From Bacteroidales bacterium (GTDB taxonomy: Bacteria; Bacteroidota; Bacteroidia; Bacteroidales; GWA2-32-17), in the NCBI GenBank assembly GCA_026417155.1, contig JAOADU010000037.1, positions 1 to 46,762 on the forward strand: a stretch of DNA of 46,762 nucleotides. Reading direction: 5' to 3'. The translations under genes were made by a program, and so were the position numbers. This document shows, piece by piece, positions 1 through 7,831 of the stretch (position 1 is the stretch's first letter; each line of letters starts with the position of its first letter). Below the pieces are notes generated by a model. That model had not been told where the DNA came from. It saw only the letters and a list, made by a program, of their open reading frames with translations, and did no database searches.

Positions 1-218
1 TAATAATAGCGACCCGAAAATTCAGCGGCTATATGTTGAGCATCGGAAGCACTACCCCCGTTGCCACATAACCATAATTTTTTGCCATCACGAAAACATT
101 GACAGATTTTTTCGACAATATTTTCTATTGTAATTAAAACATGTGCATTATTGAGTAACGATTGTTTCAGTTCAATGCTTTGTTTAAATCGTAGTTTTAT
201 TAATTCATTATTATCCAT
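1..218 (-). CDS. gmhA: Phosphoheptose isomerase (partial, N-terminal 72 residues)
   Basis: This gene is missing from the ORF track; I found it by translating the minus strand from the ATG at 218 to the window edge. The protein begins [14 protein letters not shown] and contains [19 protein letters not shown], the phosphosugar-binding SIS signature typical of GmhA. The family converts sedoheptulose 7-phosphate to D-glycero-D-manno-heptose 7-phosphate in the cytoplasm, the first step towards LPS or S-layer heptose. Only the N-terminal third is present because the window ends. The start overlaps the stop of the upstream GT4 glycosyltransferase by 8 bp, so the two are probably one transcript for surface glycan assembly. 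A related SIS protein such as DiaA is possible but fits this context less well. Confidence 0.85.
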   Translation of the reverse strand, partial: MDNNELIKLRFKQSIELKQSLLNNAHVLITIENIVEKICQCFRDGKKLWLCGNGGSASDAQHIAAEFSGRYY

Positions 219-1374
219 GGAATGTTTTCTTTTTGTAAAAGAGTTTACTATACAATATGTAAATGGTTTCTTCCATGCGCTTCCACGAGTATTTGTTTTT
301 TTCGATAGCTGCCATTGCCGAAAAATCTTTTTCTTTATTTTCCGTATAAAACTTTACCAATGCTTGGGCAATAGACGGAGGATTGGGCGATACAACATAA
401 CCCACTTTACCATGATGAACCATTTCGGGCAGCCCTCCTACATTTGTAACAATCATAGGCTTATTAAAATGATATGCGACCTGAGTTACTCCGCTTTGGG
501 TTGCATCTTTATATGGCTGAACTATAACATCTGCAGCACAAAAGAAATACGGAACAAGGTCGTCGGGAATAAATTGTCCAAAGACATGAAACCGATTCGA
601 TAATTTATATTTTTCAATTAAATTTTTGTATTTCTCTTCATCGCCATAAAATTCGCCTGCAACAATAACATCAAAGTTCGATACGGTATTTTCTGCTAAA
701 TGTACAGCTTCTATCAATAAATCCAATCCTTTGTAATCGCGTATTAACCCAAAAAATAGAATATAATTCTTATTTACATCGAGTTTAAGTGCTTTTTTGG
801 CTTCGTCTTTGGGTATAATTTTCCCAAAATGATCGAATAATGGATGTGGACAATATTCGATTGGTATTCTTGGAAAATCTTTTTCAATATCGGCTTTTAC
901 GCTATGCGACATAACAACACAACCATCAACTGCTGCCATAAAATACCTCGACAAAAACCTGTCGCCAATACGTTTTTCGTGAGGTTTGTAGTTATCGACC
1001 AAAGCTATAATTTTACTAAAACGATTGCGTTTTACAACGCGAATTATCCGACCTAGTGAAGGTGCAAGAAATGGTATCCAATAACGAACTAAAACTATGT
1101 CGGGCTTTTGTTTTTTTATTTCTTTTCCTACTAGAAGCCAATTGATTGGATTAATACTATTTATTCTTCTTACAATATTAATGGGCGGTTTTTTTTGGTT
1201 CTCAACAAACTGAGTTTTTCCTGGAAACAACAAAGAAGGATATTGTAATGTAAAAGTATAAATTGTAACCTTAACTCCCGAACGCTGAAATTCTTGTGCT
1301 AATCGTTCGTTTGTTGCCGCAATTCCACCTCTATAAGGATATGCAGGACCAATAATTACGATGTGCTTTATCAC
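211..1374 (-). CDS. GT4-type glycosyltransferase (GT-B fold)
   Basis: A 387-residue cytosolic glycosyltransferase. The N-terminus [22 protein letters not shown] is the acceptor-side Rossmann start with its glycine-rich loop. The C-terminal half has the family 1/4 pattern: [19 protein letters not shown], then [16 protein letters not shown] and [15 protein letters not shown], which form the nucleotide-sugar site. It should transfer a sugar from an NDP-sugar to a lipid- or glycan-linked acceptor; donor and acceptor cannot be read from the sequence. The start is GTG at 1374: no in-frame ATG is near and an in-frame stop lies only a few codons upstream. The last 8 bases overlap gmhA, which points to LPS core or another heptose-containing glycan. 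A TAATTTTG box 24 bp upstream may be its promoter. Confidence 0.85.
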   Translation of the reverse strand: MIKHIVIIGPAYPYRGGIAATNERLAQEFQRSGVKVTIYTFTLQYPSLLFPGKTQFVENQKKPPINIVRRINSINPINWLLVGKEIKKQKPDIVLVRYWIPFLAPSLGRIIRVVKRNRFSKIIALVDNYKPHEKRIGDRFLSRYFMAAVDGCVVMSHSVKADIEKDFPRIPIEYCPHPLFDHFGKIIPKDEAKKALKLDVNKNYILFFGLIRDYKGLDLLIEAVHLAENTVSNFDVIVAGEFYGDEEKYKNLIEKYKLSNRFHVFGQFIPDDLVPYFFCAADVIVQPYKDATQSGVTQVAYHFNKPMIVTNVGGLPEMVHHGKVGYVVSPNPPSIAQALVKFYTENKEKDFSAMAAIEKNKYSWKRMEETIYILYSKLFYKKKTFHG

Positions 1375-1398
1375 ACTATAATATCATTTACCAAAAAA

Positions 1399-1406
1399 CA
1401 AAATTA
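1399..1406 (-). promoter_or_regulatory. Candidate -7 box (TAATTTTG) for the GT4-gmhA operon
   Basis: Read on the minus strand, TAATTTTG matches the Bacteroidota -7 consensus TAnnTTTG and ends 24 bp before the GTG start. The expected TTTG-like -33 element is poor, with only a TTTC about 23 bp further upstream. Such boxes arise easily by chance in AT-rich DNA. Confidence 0.35.
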
Positions 1407-1481
1407 GTGATTATTTTTTTAGTTTTTTAGAAAGGCTAAAAGAAAAAGAATTTTAAACAAATTATCAAAATAAAGATTGTG

Positions 1482-1515
1482 ATTGCATTTTTTGCATACA
1501 AAATATATAAATTTG
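1482..1515 (+). promoter_or_regulatory. Candidate Bacteroidota-type promoter for the metallopeptidase gene
   Basis: The sequence TAAATTTG (1508-1515) is a full match to the -7 consensus TAnnTTTG. An ATTG lies 22 bp upstream (1482-1485) in the position of the -33 TTTG. The -7 box ends 23 bp before the ATG at 1539, leaving room for a short leader. Its position before the first gene of the plus-strand pair supports a promoter. Confidence 0.45.
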
Positions 1516-1538
1516 AAAAATTTTTAACCTTTATAATT

Positions 1539-3584
1539 ATGAAATATAAATTTTTTCCTGCTTTAAGTTTGATACTTTTATTATTGTGGCAATGTACATC
1601 AAACAAAAACAATCTTGAAAAAACTTCAACAATTACTGAAAGTATGATTGTAAACATTATTGATACCCTTAAAACCATATCGAGTATTCCAGAGTCATTA
1701 ATCGAAAAAGGAGTAAAACAAGCTTCATTACTATGGGATTCGTCCGATGGTTCACCCGAAGAATTTAAACAATTTTGTATAGATCACATTGCACGCAACG
1801 AACAAGCCAAACAACAATTATTCGATATTCTCTCACAAAATTTCGAAATTCTTAATGGATATTTCAATAAAATAATGGTTGAATTAATGAAACCTTTGCA
1901 TCTTACAGGTCGAGACATATTACCTATTGATGAATTATTTGGTGGTTACAACCCTTCTGCTCATGTAATAGATGATTTTTTTGCCAATAAAATTGCTTTT
2001 ATCACTATATTAAACTTTCCCTCCTTTACCTTGAAAGAAAAAAGCGAACTAGGTAAAAACTGGACAAGACAAGAATGGGCATATGCACGTATAGGCGATA
2101 TTTTTACTTCTCGCGTACCCGCCAACCTTTTGCAAAATTTTAACCAAATTGTTACAAAAGCCGACACATACATTAGCGAATATAATATTTTCATGGGCAA
2201 CGTTCAAAGTAACAATCAACAATACTTATTTCCCAAAGATATGAAACTTATTACTCATTGGGGACTTCGCGATGAATTAAAATCAAATTATGCCAATAAA
2301 GAACAAGGGCTCATTAAGCAACAAACTATTTACCAAATTATGAAACACATTATTGCACAAGATATTCCAAAAGAAGTCATCAACAATCCTAACGTACAAT
2401 GGAATCCTTTTACTAACGAAGTTTATAGCAATAATAATAAAATTCAAACTACAGCCGAACCCAATACTCGCTATCAGCACATGCTCAATATTTTTAATGC
2501 CATTCGTTTAATAGACAAATACAATCCTCAATACCCTACCTATATTCAGCGAAAATTTGAAAGCGAAATGGAAATTCCGCAAGAAGAAGTTGAACGCATG
2601 TTTGTTGAATTTGTATCGTCGCCACAGATGAAAGCTATTGGCGAATTAATCAGCAAACGATTGGGACGTCCTTTAGAACCATTCGATATTTGGTACGATG
2701 GATTTAAACCCCGCAGCAACATTTCTGAAACAACACTCTCGGATAAAACAAGAAAATTATTCCCCAATACTCAAGCATTTCAGAATCATTTGCCAGTTAT
2801 TTTAACCAAGTTAGGTTTTGAAAAACAATCGGCTCAAGAGATTTCCTCCCGCATTACAGTCGATGCTTCACGCGGCGCAGGACATGCTTGGGGGAGTGAA
2901 ATGCGTGGCGACAATGCACGATTAAGAACTCGTATTAACGAAAATGGCATGGATTATAAAGGCTATAACATCGCTATGCATGAATTTGGACATAATGTAG
3001 AACAAACATTATCGTTATATAATGTAGATTATTACATGTTGCGAGGCGTTCCTAATACAGCATTTACCGAAGCCTTAGCTTTCATATTTCAAAAACGCGA
3101 CTTATTTATCTTAGACATGAAAGATGAAAATGCTTTAAGAGAACACTTTATGGCACTTGATAACGCATGGGCGACATACGAAATCATGGGAGTTTCATTA
3201 GTAGATATGCGTGTTTGGAAATGGCTATACCAAAACCCCAATGCTACTGCCGAAGAACTTAAGCAGCAAGTAATAAATACAGCCATTGATGTGTGGAACG
3301 AATACTATGCCCCTGTATTTGGCAAAAAAGACGAACCTATTTTAGCCATATATTCGCATATGATTGATGCACCCTTGTATTTATCGGCCTATCCTTTAGG
3401 ACATATTATTGAATTTCAAATTGAGCAACATTTAAAAAACAAATCTTTTGCATCTGAGGTTCAACGAATATACACGTTAGGAAGGCTTACTCCAAATATA
3501 TGGATGATAAATGCAGTTGGAACACCCATTTCTACAAAACCTATGTTAGATGCAGTTACAGAAGCACTAAAGGTTGTTAAGTAA
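1539..3584 (+). CDS. Exported zinc metallopeptidase, lipoprotein (gluzincin-like)
   Basis: I start this at the ATG at 1539 rather than the GTG at 1479 of the ORF track, because from 1539 the protein opens with a lipoprotein signal: a hydrophobic stretch ending in LLLLWQC, with Cys19 as the lipidation site. The mature protein is therefore probably membrane-anchored outside the cytoplasm. Residues 481-485 are HEFGH, the HExxH zinc motif, followed about 26 residues later by TEALAF, whose Glu511 is a plausible third zinc ligand as in gluzincins of the M2/M3 kind. The 681-residue length suits a large mostly helical peptidase. I cannot name the exact family or substrate. The MORN-like gene follows after 2 bp, so the two are likely cotranscribed. 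Confidence 0.75.
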   Translation: MKYKFFPALSLILLLLWQCTSNKNNLEKTSTITESMIVNIIDTLKTISSIPESLIEKGVKQASLLWDSSDGSPEEFKQFCIDHIARNEQAKQQLFDILSQNFEILNGYFNKIMVELMKPLHLTGRDILPIDELFGGYNPSAHVIDDFFANKIAFITILNFPSFTLKEKSELGKNWTRQEWAYARIGDIFTSRVPANLLQNFNQIVTKADTYISEYNIFMGNVQSNNQQYLFPKDMKLITHWGLRDELKSNYANKEQGLIKQQTIYQIMKHIIAQDIPKEVINNPNVQWNPFTNEVYSNNNKIQTTAEPNTRYQHMLNIFNAIRLIDKYNPQYPTYIQRKFESEMEIPQEEVERMFVEFVSSPQMKAIGELISKRLGRPLEPFDIWYDGFKPRSNISETTLSDKTRKLFPNTQAFQNHLPVILTKLGFEKQSAQEISSRITVDASRGAGHAWGSEMRGDNARLRTRINENGMDYKGYNIAMHEFGHNVEQTLSLYNVDYYMLRGVPNTAFTEALAFIFQKRDLFILDMKDENALREHFMALDNAWATYEIMGVSLVDMRVWKWLYQNPNATAEELKQQVINTAIDVWNEYYAPVFGKKDEPILAIYSHMIDAPLYLSAYPLGHIIEFQIEQHLKNKSFASEVQRIYTLGRLTPNIWMINAVGTPISTKPMLDAVTEALKVVK

Positions 3585-3586
3585 CG

Positions 3587-4132
3587 ATGAAATCTAGTAT
3601 TTTAATAACTATCGTCTTTTCAATAAGTATAATCTTGCAGGCACAAACTATTGAAGTAACTTTTGATGCCATTGAAACAAAGAATGGAATAGTATATTTA
3701 AAAGGTACAAATGAACCATTTACAGGAAAAGTTGTTACTTTTTTCAATAATGGTAAAAAATCCTCAGAAATAAGCTATACGAATGGTATAGAAACAGGAA
3801 TTAACCGCTTATGGTATTCCAATGGTAACATACGAAACGAAGCAGAAGTTAAAGAAGGAAAGTTGCATGGTAAATGGAAACAATATTACGAAAACGGACA
3901 ACTAGAAGTCGAAGTTACTTACGAAAACGATTATATGAATGGCTATTGCACCAGATATTATGAAAATGGCTCTATAAAAGAAGAAGGCAACTACGAACAT
4001 TGTCGAGAACACGGTTGGTGGATATATTATTATCCCAATGGAAAAAAGCAAGCCGAAGGCATGTATAATCATGGCATGGAGACAGGAGAATGGAAAAAAT
4101 ACGATGAAAATGGGAATGTAATTAAGCAATAG
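3587..4132 (+). CDS. Exported MORN_2/YwqK-like repeat protein
   Basis: A 181-residue protein with an N-terminal signal peptide ending around LQAQT. The rest consists of repeated units of about 23 residues with the pattern 'xYYENGxxxxExxYxxgxxxG', for example GKWKQYYENGQLEVEVTYEND and GWWIYYYPNGKKQAEGMYNHG. This is the MORN_2 repeat seen in proteins often labelled 'YwqK family antitoxin'. That label is an automatic name; no toxin gene lies nearby, so I do not infer an antitoxin role. A periplasmic or surface protein-interaction role is likelier. It starts 2 bp after the metallopeptidase stop and may act with it. Confidence 0.8.
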   Translation: MKSSILITIVFSISIILQAQTIEVTFDAIETKNGIVYLKGTNEPFTGKVVTFFNNGKKSSEISYTNGIETGINRLWYSNGNIRNEAEVKEGKLHGKWKQYYENGQLEVEVTYENDYMNGYCTRYYENGSIKEEGNYEHCREHGWWIYYYPNGKKQAEGMYNHGMETGEWKKYDENGNVIKQ

Positions 4133-4295
4133 TTTGCCTAAGTAAGAACGTATTTTTTATAAAAACTACATCATTTGGCAAACATGTTATTACTAACGAT
4201 AATCATCTAAAACGCCTAAAAATTGCGAAATTCGACCGAAGTTATTAACAAAACTGCCAATTTATCAACAAAATATCATTTTTTTTTCAAAAAGT

Positions 4296-4326
4296 ATTGC
4301 AAATCAAAAATTTGCAAATATATTTG
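4296..4326 (+). promoter_or_regulatory. Promoter of the HU gene (ATTG / TATATTTG)
   Basis: TATATTTG at 4319-4326 matches the -7 consensus TAnnTTTG exactly, and ATTG at 4296-4299 stands 19 bp upstream in the -33 position. This is the best promoter match in the window. About 48 bp lie between the box and the ATG of the HU gene, giving a normal leader. HU genes are usually strongly expressed, which fits. Confidence 0.6.
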
Positions 4327-4374
4327 CATAACCTTAAATAAAAATTATTCATTAACCCTAAAAATTAAAAGAGT

Positions 4375-4647
4375 ATGAACAAAGCACAATTAGTTGATGC
4401 AATTGCAAGTGAAGCAAAAATTACCAAAGCTGATGCAAAAAAAGCTTTAGATGCTTTTATTAATGCAACCACAAAAGCCTTAAAAAAAGGTGATCGTGTT
4501 GCTTTAGTAGGCTTTGGAACTTTCGGTGTTACCAAACGTAGCGCTCGCAAAGGCCGTAATCCTCAAACTGGTAAGGAAATTAACATTCCTGCCAAGAAAG
4601 TGGTACGTTTCAGACCCGGTAGCGAACTTGCAGGCTCAATTAAGTAA
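4375..4647 (+). CDS. hup: Histone-like DNA-binding protein HU
   Basis: A 90-residue protein of standard HU length. The N-terminal helical dimerisation region ([25 protein letters not shown]) is followed by the HU signature [21 protein letters not shown], including the Asn-Pro at the tip of the beta-arm that inserts into DNA, and by [15 protein letters not shown]. It should bind and bend DNA without sequence specificity as a dimer and help compact the nucleoid. It is a single-gene unit: its own promoter lies upstream and a clear intrinsic terminator immediately downstream. The small size and short alpha-1 favour HU over IHF. Confidence 0.95.
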   Translation: MNKAQLVDAIASEAKITKADAKKALDAFINATTKALKKGDRVALVGFGTFGVTKRSARKGRNPQTGKEINIPAKKVVRFRPGSELAGSIK

Positions 4648-4667
4648 AACACTTTGTGTGTTAAGGT

Positions 4668-4696
4668 AAAAGGGAGTAGCAATACTCCCTTTTTTA
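4668..4696 (+). terminator. Intrinsic terminator after hup
   Basis: The stem GGGAGTA (4672-4678) pairs with TACTCCC (4683-4689) around the loop GCAA. The flanking A-run and T-run extend it, and TTTTTTATTT follows at once. It sits about 25 bp after the HU stop codon. This is a textbook rho-independent terminator and isolates hup from trmH. Confidence 0.85.
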
Positions 4697-4698
4697 TT

Positions 4699-4706
4699 TA
4701 ATTTTG
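4699..4706 (+). promoter_or_regulatory. Candidate -7 box (TAATTTTG) for trmH
   Basis: TAATTTTG matches TAnnTTTG and ends only 8 bp before the trmH ATG, so transcription from it would give a nearly leaderless mRNA. The upstream position where a -33 TTTG would lie is taken by the hup terminator and shows no match. The call therefore rests on the -7 box and on the need for a promoter after a terminator. Confidence 0.35.
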
Positions 4707-4714
4707 CATACATC

Positions 4715-5389
4715 ATGGATAACCAAAAAATTATTTCCTTCTTAAAGGAATTTGTTAGCGAACAACGGTTTTCATTGTTTCAGGAAAAATTAAACGAACG
4801 AACACGTTATGCTTCCGTTCTAATCGAAAATGTTTATCAGTCGCATAATGCAAGTGCTATTATTCGAACCTGCGAAGCTTTAGGTTTTCAAGATGTTTAC
4901 GTATTTGAACGAAAGAACAACTTTGCCCCTAATGATGAAATAGCGTTAGGAGCCGAAAAATGGCTTAATATTCATAAATACCAAGCATCATCATTATCGT
5001 TAATACAGCTTATTGATAAATTAAAAAACAATGATTATCGTATTATTGCAACCACACTTCATCACAAATCTACTTCACTTTACGAATTCAATATAATGAA
5101 AGGAAAATGTATATTTATGTTTGGAACAGAAAAAGAAGGATTGAGCGATGAGGCTATATCATTAGCCGATGAATACATTAAAATTCCGGTATATGGTTTT
5201 ACGGAAAGCTTTAATGTGTCGGTTTCGGTTGGCATAATATTGAGCCACATTGCCCAAGAATTGCGAAAAAATTGTATTCATTATTCATTAAGCCCCAAAG
5301 AAAAAGAAGAAATACTGATTCAATGGCTCGTTCAGTCCATTCCATCGGGAAAAAAAATTTTAGAGCGTTTCCTTCAACAAACAATTTAA
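4715..5389 (+). CDS. trmH: tRNA (guanosine-18-2'-O)-methyltransferase (SPOUT family)
   Basis: A 224-residue SPOUT-class methyltransferase. Three family motifs are visible: motif 1 ENVYQSHNASAIIRTCEALG (Asn39, Asn45, catalytic Arg51), motif 2 FMFGTEKEGLS (135-144) and motif 3 IPVYGFTESFNVSVS (157-171), which together form the knotted S-adenosylmethionine site. The family methylates the ribose of G18 in the tRNA D-loop. The C-terminal tail after motif 3 is the length expected for TrmH. A SpoU-like 23S rRNA methyltransferase (RlmB) would usually carry an N-terminal substrate domain, which is absent here. The gene stands alone between the hup terminator and the GT2 gene. Confidence 0.88.
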   Translation: MDNQKIISFLKEFVSEQRFSLFQEKLNERTRYASVLIENVYQSHNASAIIRTCEALGFQDVYVFERKNNFAPNDEIALGAEKWLNIHKYQASSLSLIQLIDKLKNNDYRIIATTLHHKSTSLYEFNIMKGKCIFMFGTEKEGLSDEAISLADEYIKIPVYGFTESFNVSVSVGIILSHIAQELRKNCIHYSLSPKEKEEILIQWLVQSIPSGKKILERFLQQTI

Positions 5390-5484
5390 ACATTTCTCAT
5401 TGTCAAAAAAAATGTTAATTTCAGGTTTGAAAAATCTATCTTCTAAACAATATTAAATTGTAAACTTGCAAATATTTTGAGTTT

Positions 5485-6606
5485 ATGATAGATGATATTC
5501 ATTTTGGATTGCTGCTTTTAGGAAGTTTTTGGATTCTGTCGTGGGCAATACAACTTTTTTTCTATTTATTTTTTTTCCTTAGACTATCAAGAAAAAATCA
5601 ACTCATATCGCATCAATATAGCCCTCCCGTTTCTGTAATAATATGTGCACGTAATGAAGAAGAAAACTTAGAACGATTTTTACCTAAAATTTTAACCCAA
5701 GACTACCCCCATTATGAAGTAATAGTTGTAAACGACGCCTCGGAAGACAATAGTGACGTGGTCTTAAAACGTTTTTCGCACCAATACCCTCATTTAAAAA
5801 TTTCGACTATTAAGAAAGACGATAAATTTACTCATAATAAAAAATTAGCACTAACCATTGGAATCAAAGCTGCACAAAACGATATTTTATTACTTACAGA
5901 TGCCGATTGTTATCCCGAAAATGATCAATGGATACGTTCAATGGTAAGTTCCTATAACGAAAATACAGATATTGTACTAGGCTATGGAGGGTATCAAAAA
6001 ACGGGAGGTTTACTAAACAAGCTCATTCGTTTCGATAGTCTGTTTATAGCTACCCAATATTTTAGTTTTGCTTTAGCAGGAATACCTTATATGGGTGTAG
6101 GAAGAAATTTATCGTATAAAAAATCGCTTTTCTTCAAAAATAAAGGATTTGCATCTCATTTAGATTTAACTTCTGGCGATGACGACCTATTTATCAATGA
6201 AAACGCAACTGCAAAAAATACGGCTGTAAATATGATTGCTCATACACGTTCGGTACCTCGAAAAAGCCTTGTTGCCTGGATTCTTCAAAAAAAACGTCAT
6301 CAATCAACATTCTATCGTTACAAACTTAAACACAAAATTTTACTAACCTTAGAACCATTAAGCCGTTGGATGTTTTATTTGCTTATTCCTTTGATAATTC
6401 TAGCTAATAATAATTTATGGTTTCCTGTAATTATTTTATTTTTGGTTCGATTAATTATACAATATATCGTTTATTATTTTTCTACAAAAACTTTGAACGA
6501 AAAAGATTTATTATTATTTTCGCCTGTTTTTGATTTTATTCACTTATTGATCGACCTAATAATAAAAATGAGTAAAAACCCATATCGTAAAATCACATGG
6601 AAATAA
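5485..6606 (+). CDS. Membrane-bound GT2 glycosyltransferase
   Basis: A 373-residue GT-A fold glycosyltransferase anchored in the inner membrane. A hydrophobic segment (about residues 8-34) precedes the catalytic domain, which opens with VSVIICARNEEENLERFLP. The nucleotide-sugar motifs are VVNDASEDNS, the metal-binding LLTDADCYP, and GDDDLFINE followed by QKKRHQST, in the place of the GT2 'QxxRW' box. At least two more membrane helices follow (about 290-345). It probably adds sugars on the cytoplasmic face to lipid-linked glycans or polysaccharide; the substrate cannot be told. Its 3' end overlaps the sigma-factor gene by 10 bp, so the two are translationally coupled. Confidence 0.85.
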   Translation: MIDDIHFGLLLLGSFWILSWAIQLFFYLFFFLRLSRKNQLISHQYSPPVSVIICARNEEENLERFLPKILTQDYPHYEVIVVNDASEDNSDVVLKRFSHQYPHLKISTIKKDDKFTHNKKLALTIGIKAAQNDILLLTDADCYPENDQWIRSMVSSYNENTDIVLGYGGYQKTGGLLNKLIRFDSLFIATQYFSFALAGIPYMGVGRNLSYKKSLFFKNKGFASHLDLTSGDDDLFINENATAKNTAVNMIAHTRSVPRKSLVAWILQKKRHQSTFYRYKLKHKILLTLEPLSRWMFYLLIPLIILANNNLWFPVIILFLVRLIIQYIVYYFSTKTLNEKDLLLFSPVFDFIHLLIDLIIKMSKNPYRKITWK

Positions 6607-7199
6607 GTCCCAATTTAAGCAATAAAGCATTGCAAGACTATGTCCTTGTTCAGCAAGCTATTAAAGGCGACGAACGGGCATATGCCGAATTAATGGGACG
6701 GTATCGCGACTCTATTTACTTTATGCTCCTTAAAATGGTAAATAATAAAGTAGATGCTGAAGATTTAACTATTGAAGCCTTTACCAAAGCATTTAAAAAT
6801 TTATCGTTATATTCACCAAGTTTTGCTTTTAGTACTTGGCTCTTCAAAATAGCAACCAATAATTGTATTGATTTTCTCAGAAAAAAACGGAGTGATATTG
6901 TATCTATTGATGCTCCTTCGAACGACTCCGACCAAGACAGTGCCATCCCGCTAGCATCCAACGGATTAGATCCCGAAGAAGAACTTATTAAAGAGCAAAA
7001 ACTTATACTCATGCGTGATATTGTTGAAAAACTTAAACCACGCTACCGAATGCTAATTGAACTTAGATATTTCAAAGAATATTCGTACGAAGAAATCTCT
7101 GAAGAACTCGAAATTCCTGTAGGGACTGTAAAAGCACAACTCTTTAGGGCACGCGAACTTCTTTTTCTTATCATGAAAAAATCAAGAGATAAAATTTAA
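6597..7199 (+). CDS. ECF-type RNA polymerase sigma-70 factor
   Basis: A 200-residue sigma factor with only regions 2 and 4. Region 2 runs from AYAELMGRYRDSIYFMLLKM through DAEDLTIEAFTKAF to FSTWLFKIATNNCIDFLRKK. Region 4 is the helix-turn-helix YSYEEISEELEIPVGTVKAQLFRAREL. An acidic linker (about 105-130) joins them. The promoter set cannot be read from sequence. ECF factors in this phylum are commonly followed by a FecR-type anti-sigma gene, but here the next gene is rsmG, joined by TAATG, and no anti-sigma gene lies near. It may be constitutively active or controlled from elsewhere. Confidence 0.92.
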   Translation: MEISPNLSNKALQDYVLVQQAIKGDERAYAELMGRYRDSIYFMLLKMVNNKVDAEDLTIEAFTKAFKNLSLYSPSFAFSTWLFKIATNNCIDFLRKKRSDIVSIDAPSNDSDQDSAIPLASNGLDPEEELIKEQKLILMRDIVEKLKPRYRMLIELRYFKEYSYEEISEELEIPVGTVKAQLFRARELLFLIMKKSRDKI

Positions 7200-7804
7200 T
7201 GGACATTCTCCATAAGTATTTTCCCAATCTTACTCCTCTGCAAATTCATCAATATGGTCAATTATTTGAACTTTATCAGTTTTGGAACCAGCGAATAAAT
7301 TTAATTTCTCGAAAAGATATTGAATTTCTATATGAACGACATGTATTGCACTCATTAGCCATTGCTAAAGTTTTTACTTTTTCACAACATGACACAATAT
7401 TAGATGTTGGCACAGGTGGTGGATTTCCTGGAATACCCCTCGCTATTATGTTTCCTCAGGCACATTTTAGCTTAATAGACTCTATCGGTAAAAAAATTAT
7501 GGTAGTAAACGACATTGTTCATAAATTAAATTTAACTAACGTTAAAGCCGAACATATCAATGCTAAACAAAAACAAGGCGAATACACATATATTATCAGT
7601 CGAGCTGTTTGTGAAACAAAAGAATTCCTTAACCTTACAAAAAAAAACATCATACCAGGAACTAGTAAAATAATTTTGCTAAAAGGAGGCCATTTAAATC
7701 ATGAACTTGCTTCAATAAAACATAAAATAGTAATTATAGATATTGCAAAATACTTTGAAGAATCTTTTTTCGAAACAAAAAAAATTGTAATATTACACGG
7801 TTAA
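7199..7804 (+). CDS. rsmG: 16S rRNA (guanine-527-N7)-methyltransferase
   Basis: A 201-residue Rossmann-fold methyltransferase of usual RsmG (GidB) length. Family marks are the N-terminal WNQRINLISRKD and ERHVLHSLAIAK, the S-adenosylmethionine motif ILDVGTGGGFPGIPLAIMFP (about 67-86), LIDSIGKKIMVVND for ribose binding, and the late YIISRAV. It methylates N7 of G527 in the 530 loop of 16S rRNA. The ATG shares its first base with the last base of the sigma-factor stop (TAATG), so it is cotranslated with that gene. Loss-of-function alleles are known to give low-level streptomycin resistance in other bacteria. Confidence 0.93.
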   Translation: MDILHKYFPNLTPLQIHQYGQLFELYQFWNQRINLISRKDIEFLYERHVLHSLAIAKVFTFSQHDTILDVGTGGGFPGIPLAIMFPQAHFSLIDSIGKKIMVVNDIVHKLNLTNVKAEHINAKQKQGEYTYIISRAVCETKEFLNLTKKNIIPGTSKIILLKGGHLNHELASIKHKIVIIDIAKYFEESFFETKKIVILHG

Positions 7805-7831
7805 ATTAAACTTAACATTCACGAAACATTC

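Noticed and set aside
151-603. Plus-strand 150-aa ORF
   Set aside because: It is the shadow of the GT4 glycosyltransferase and gmhA on the other strand and shows no family pattern.
1479-1538. GTG start of the metallopeptidase ORF in the track
   Set aside because: The 20 extra residues precede a clear lipoprotein signal that begins at the ATG at 1539, and the likely -7 box lies inside them.
3587-4132. Toxin-antitoxin system based on the YwqK-like label
   Set aside because: The protein is exported and no toxin-like gene lies next to it; the label is an automatic family name.
4132-4183. GTTTGCC/GGCAAAC inverted repeat after the MORN-like gene
   Set aside because: The arms are only 7 bp, 38 nt apart, and no T-run follows, so a terminator cannot be supported.
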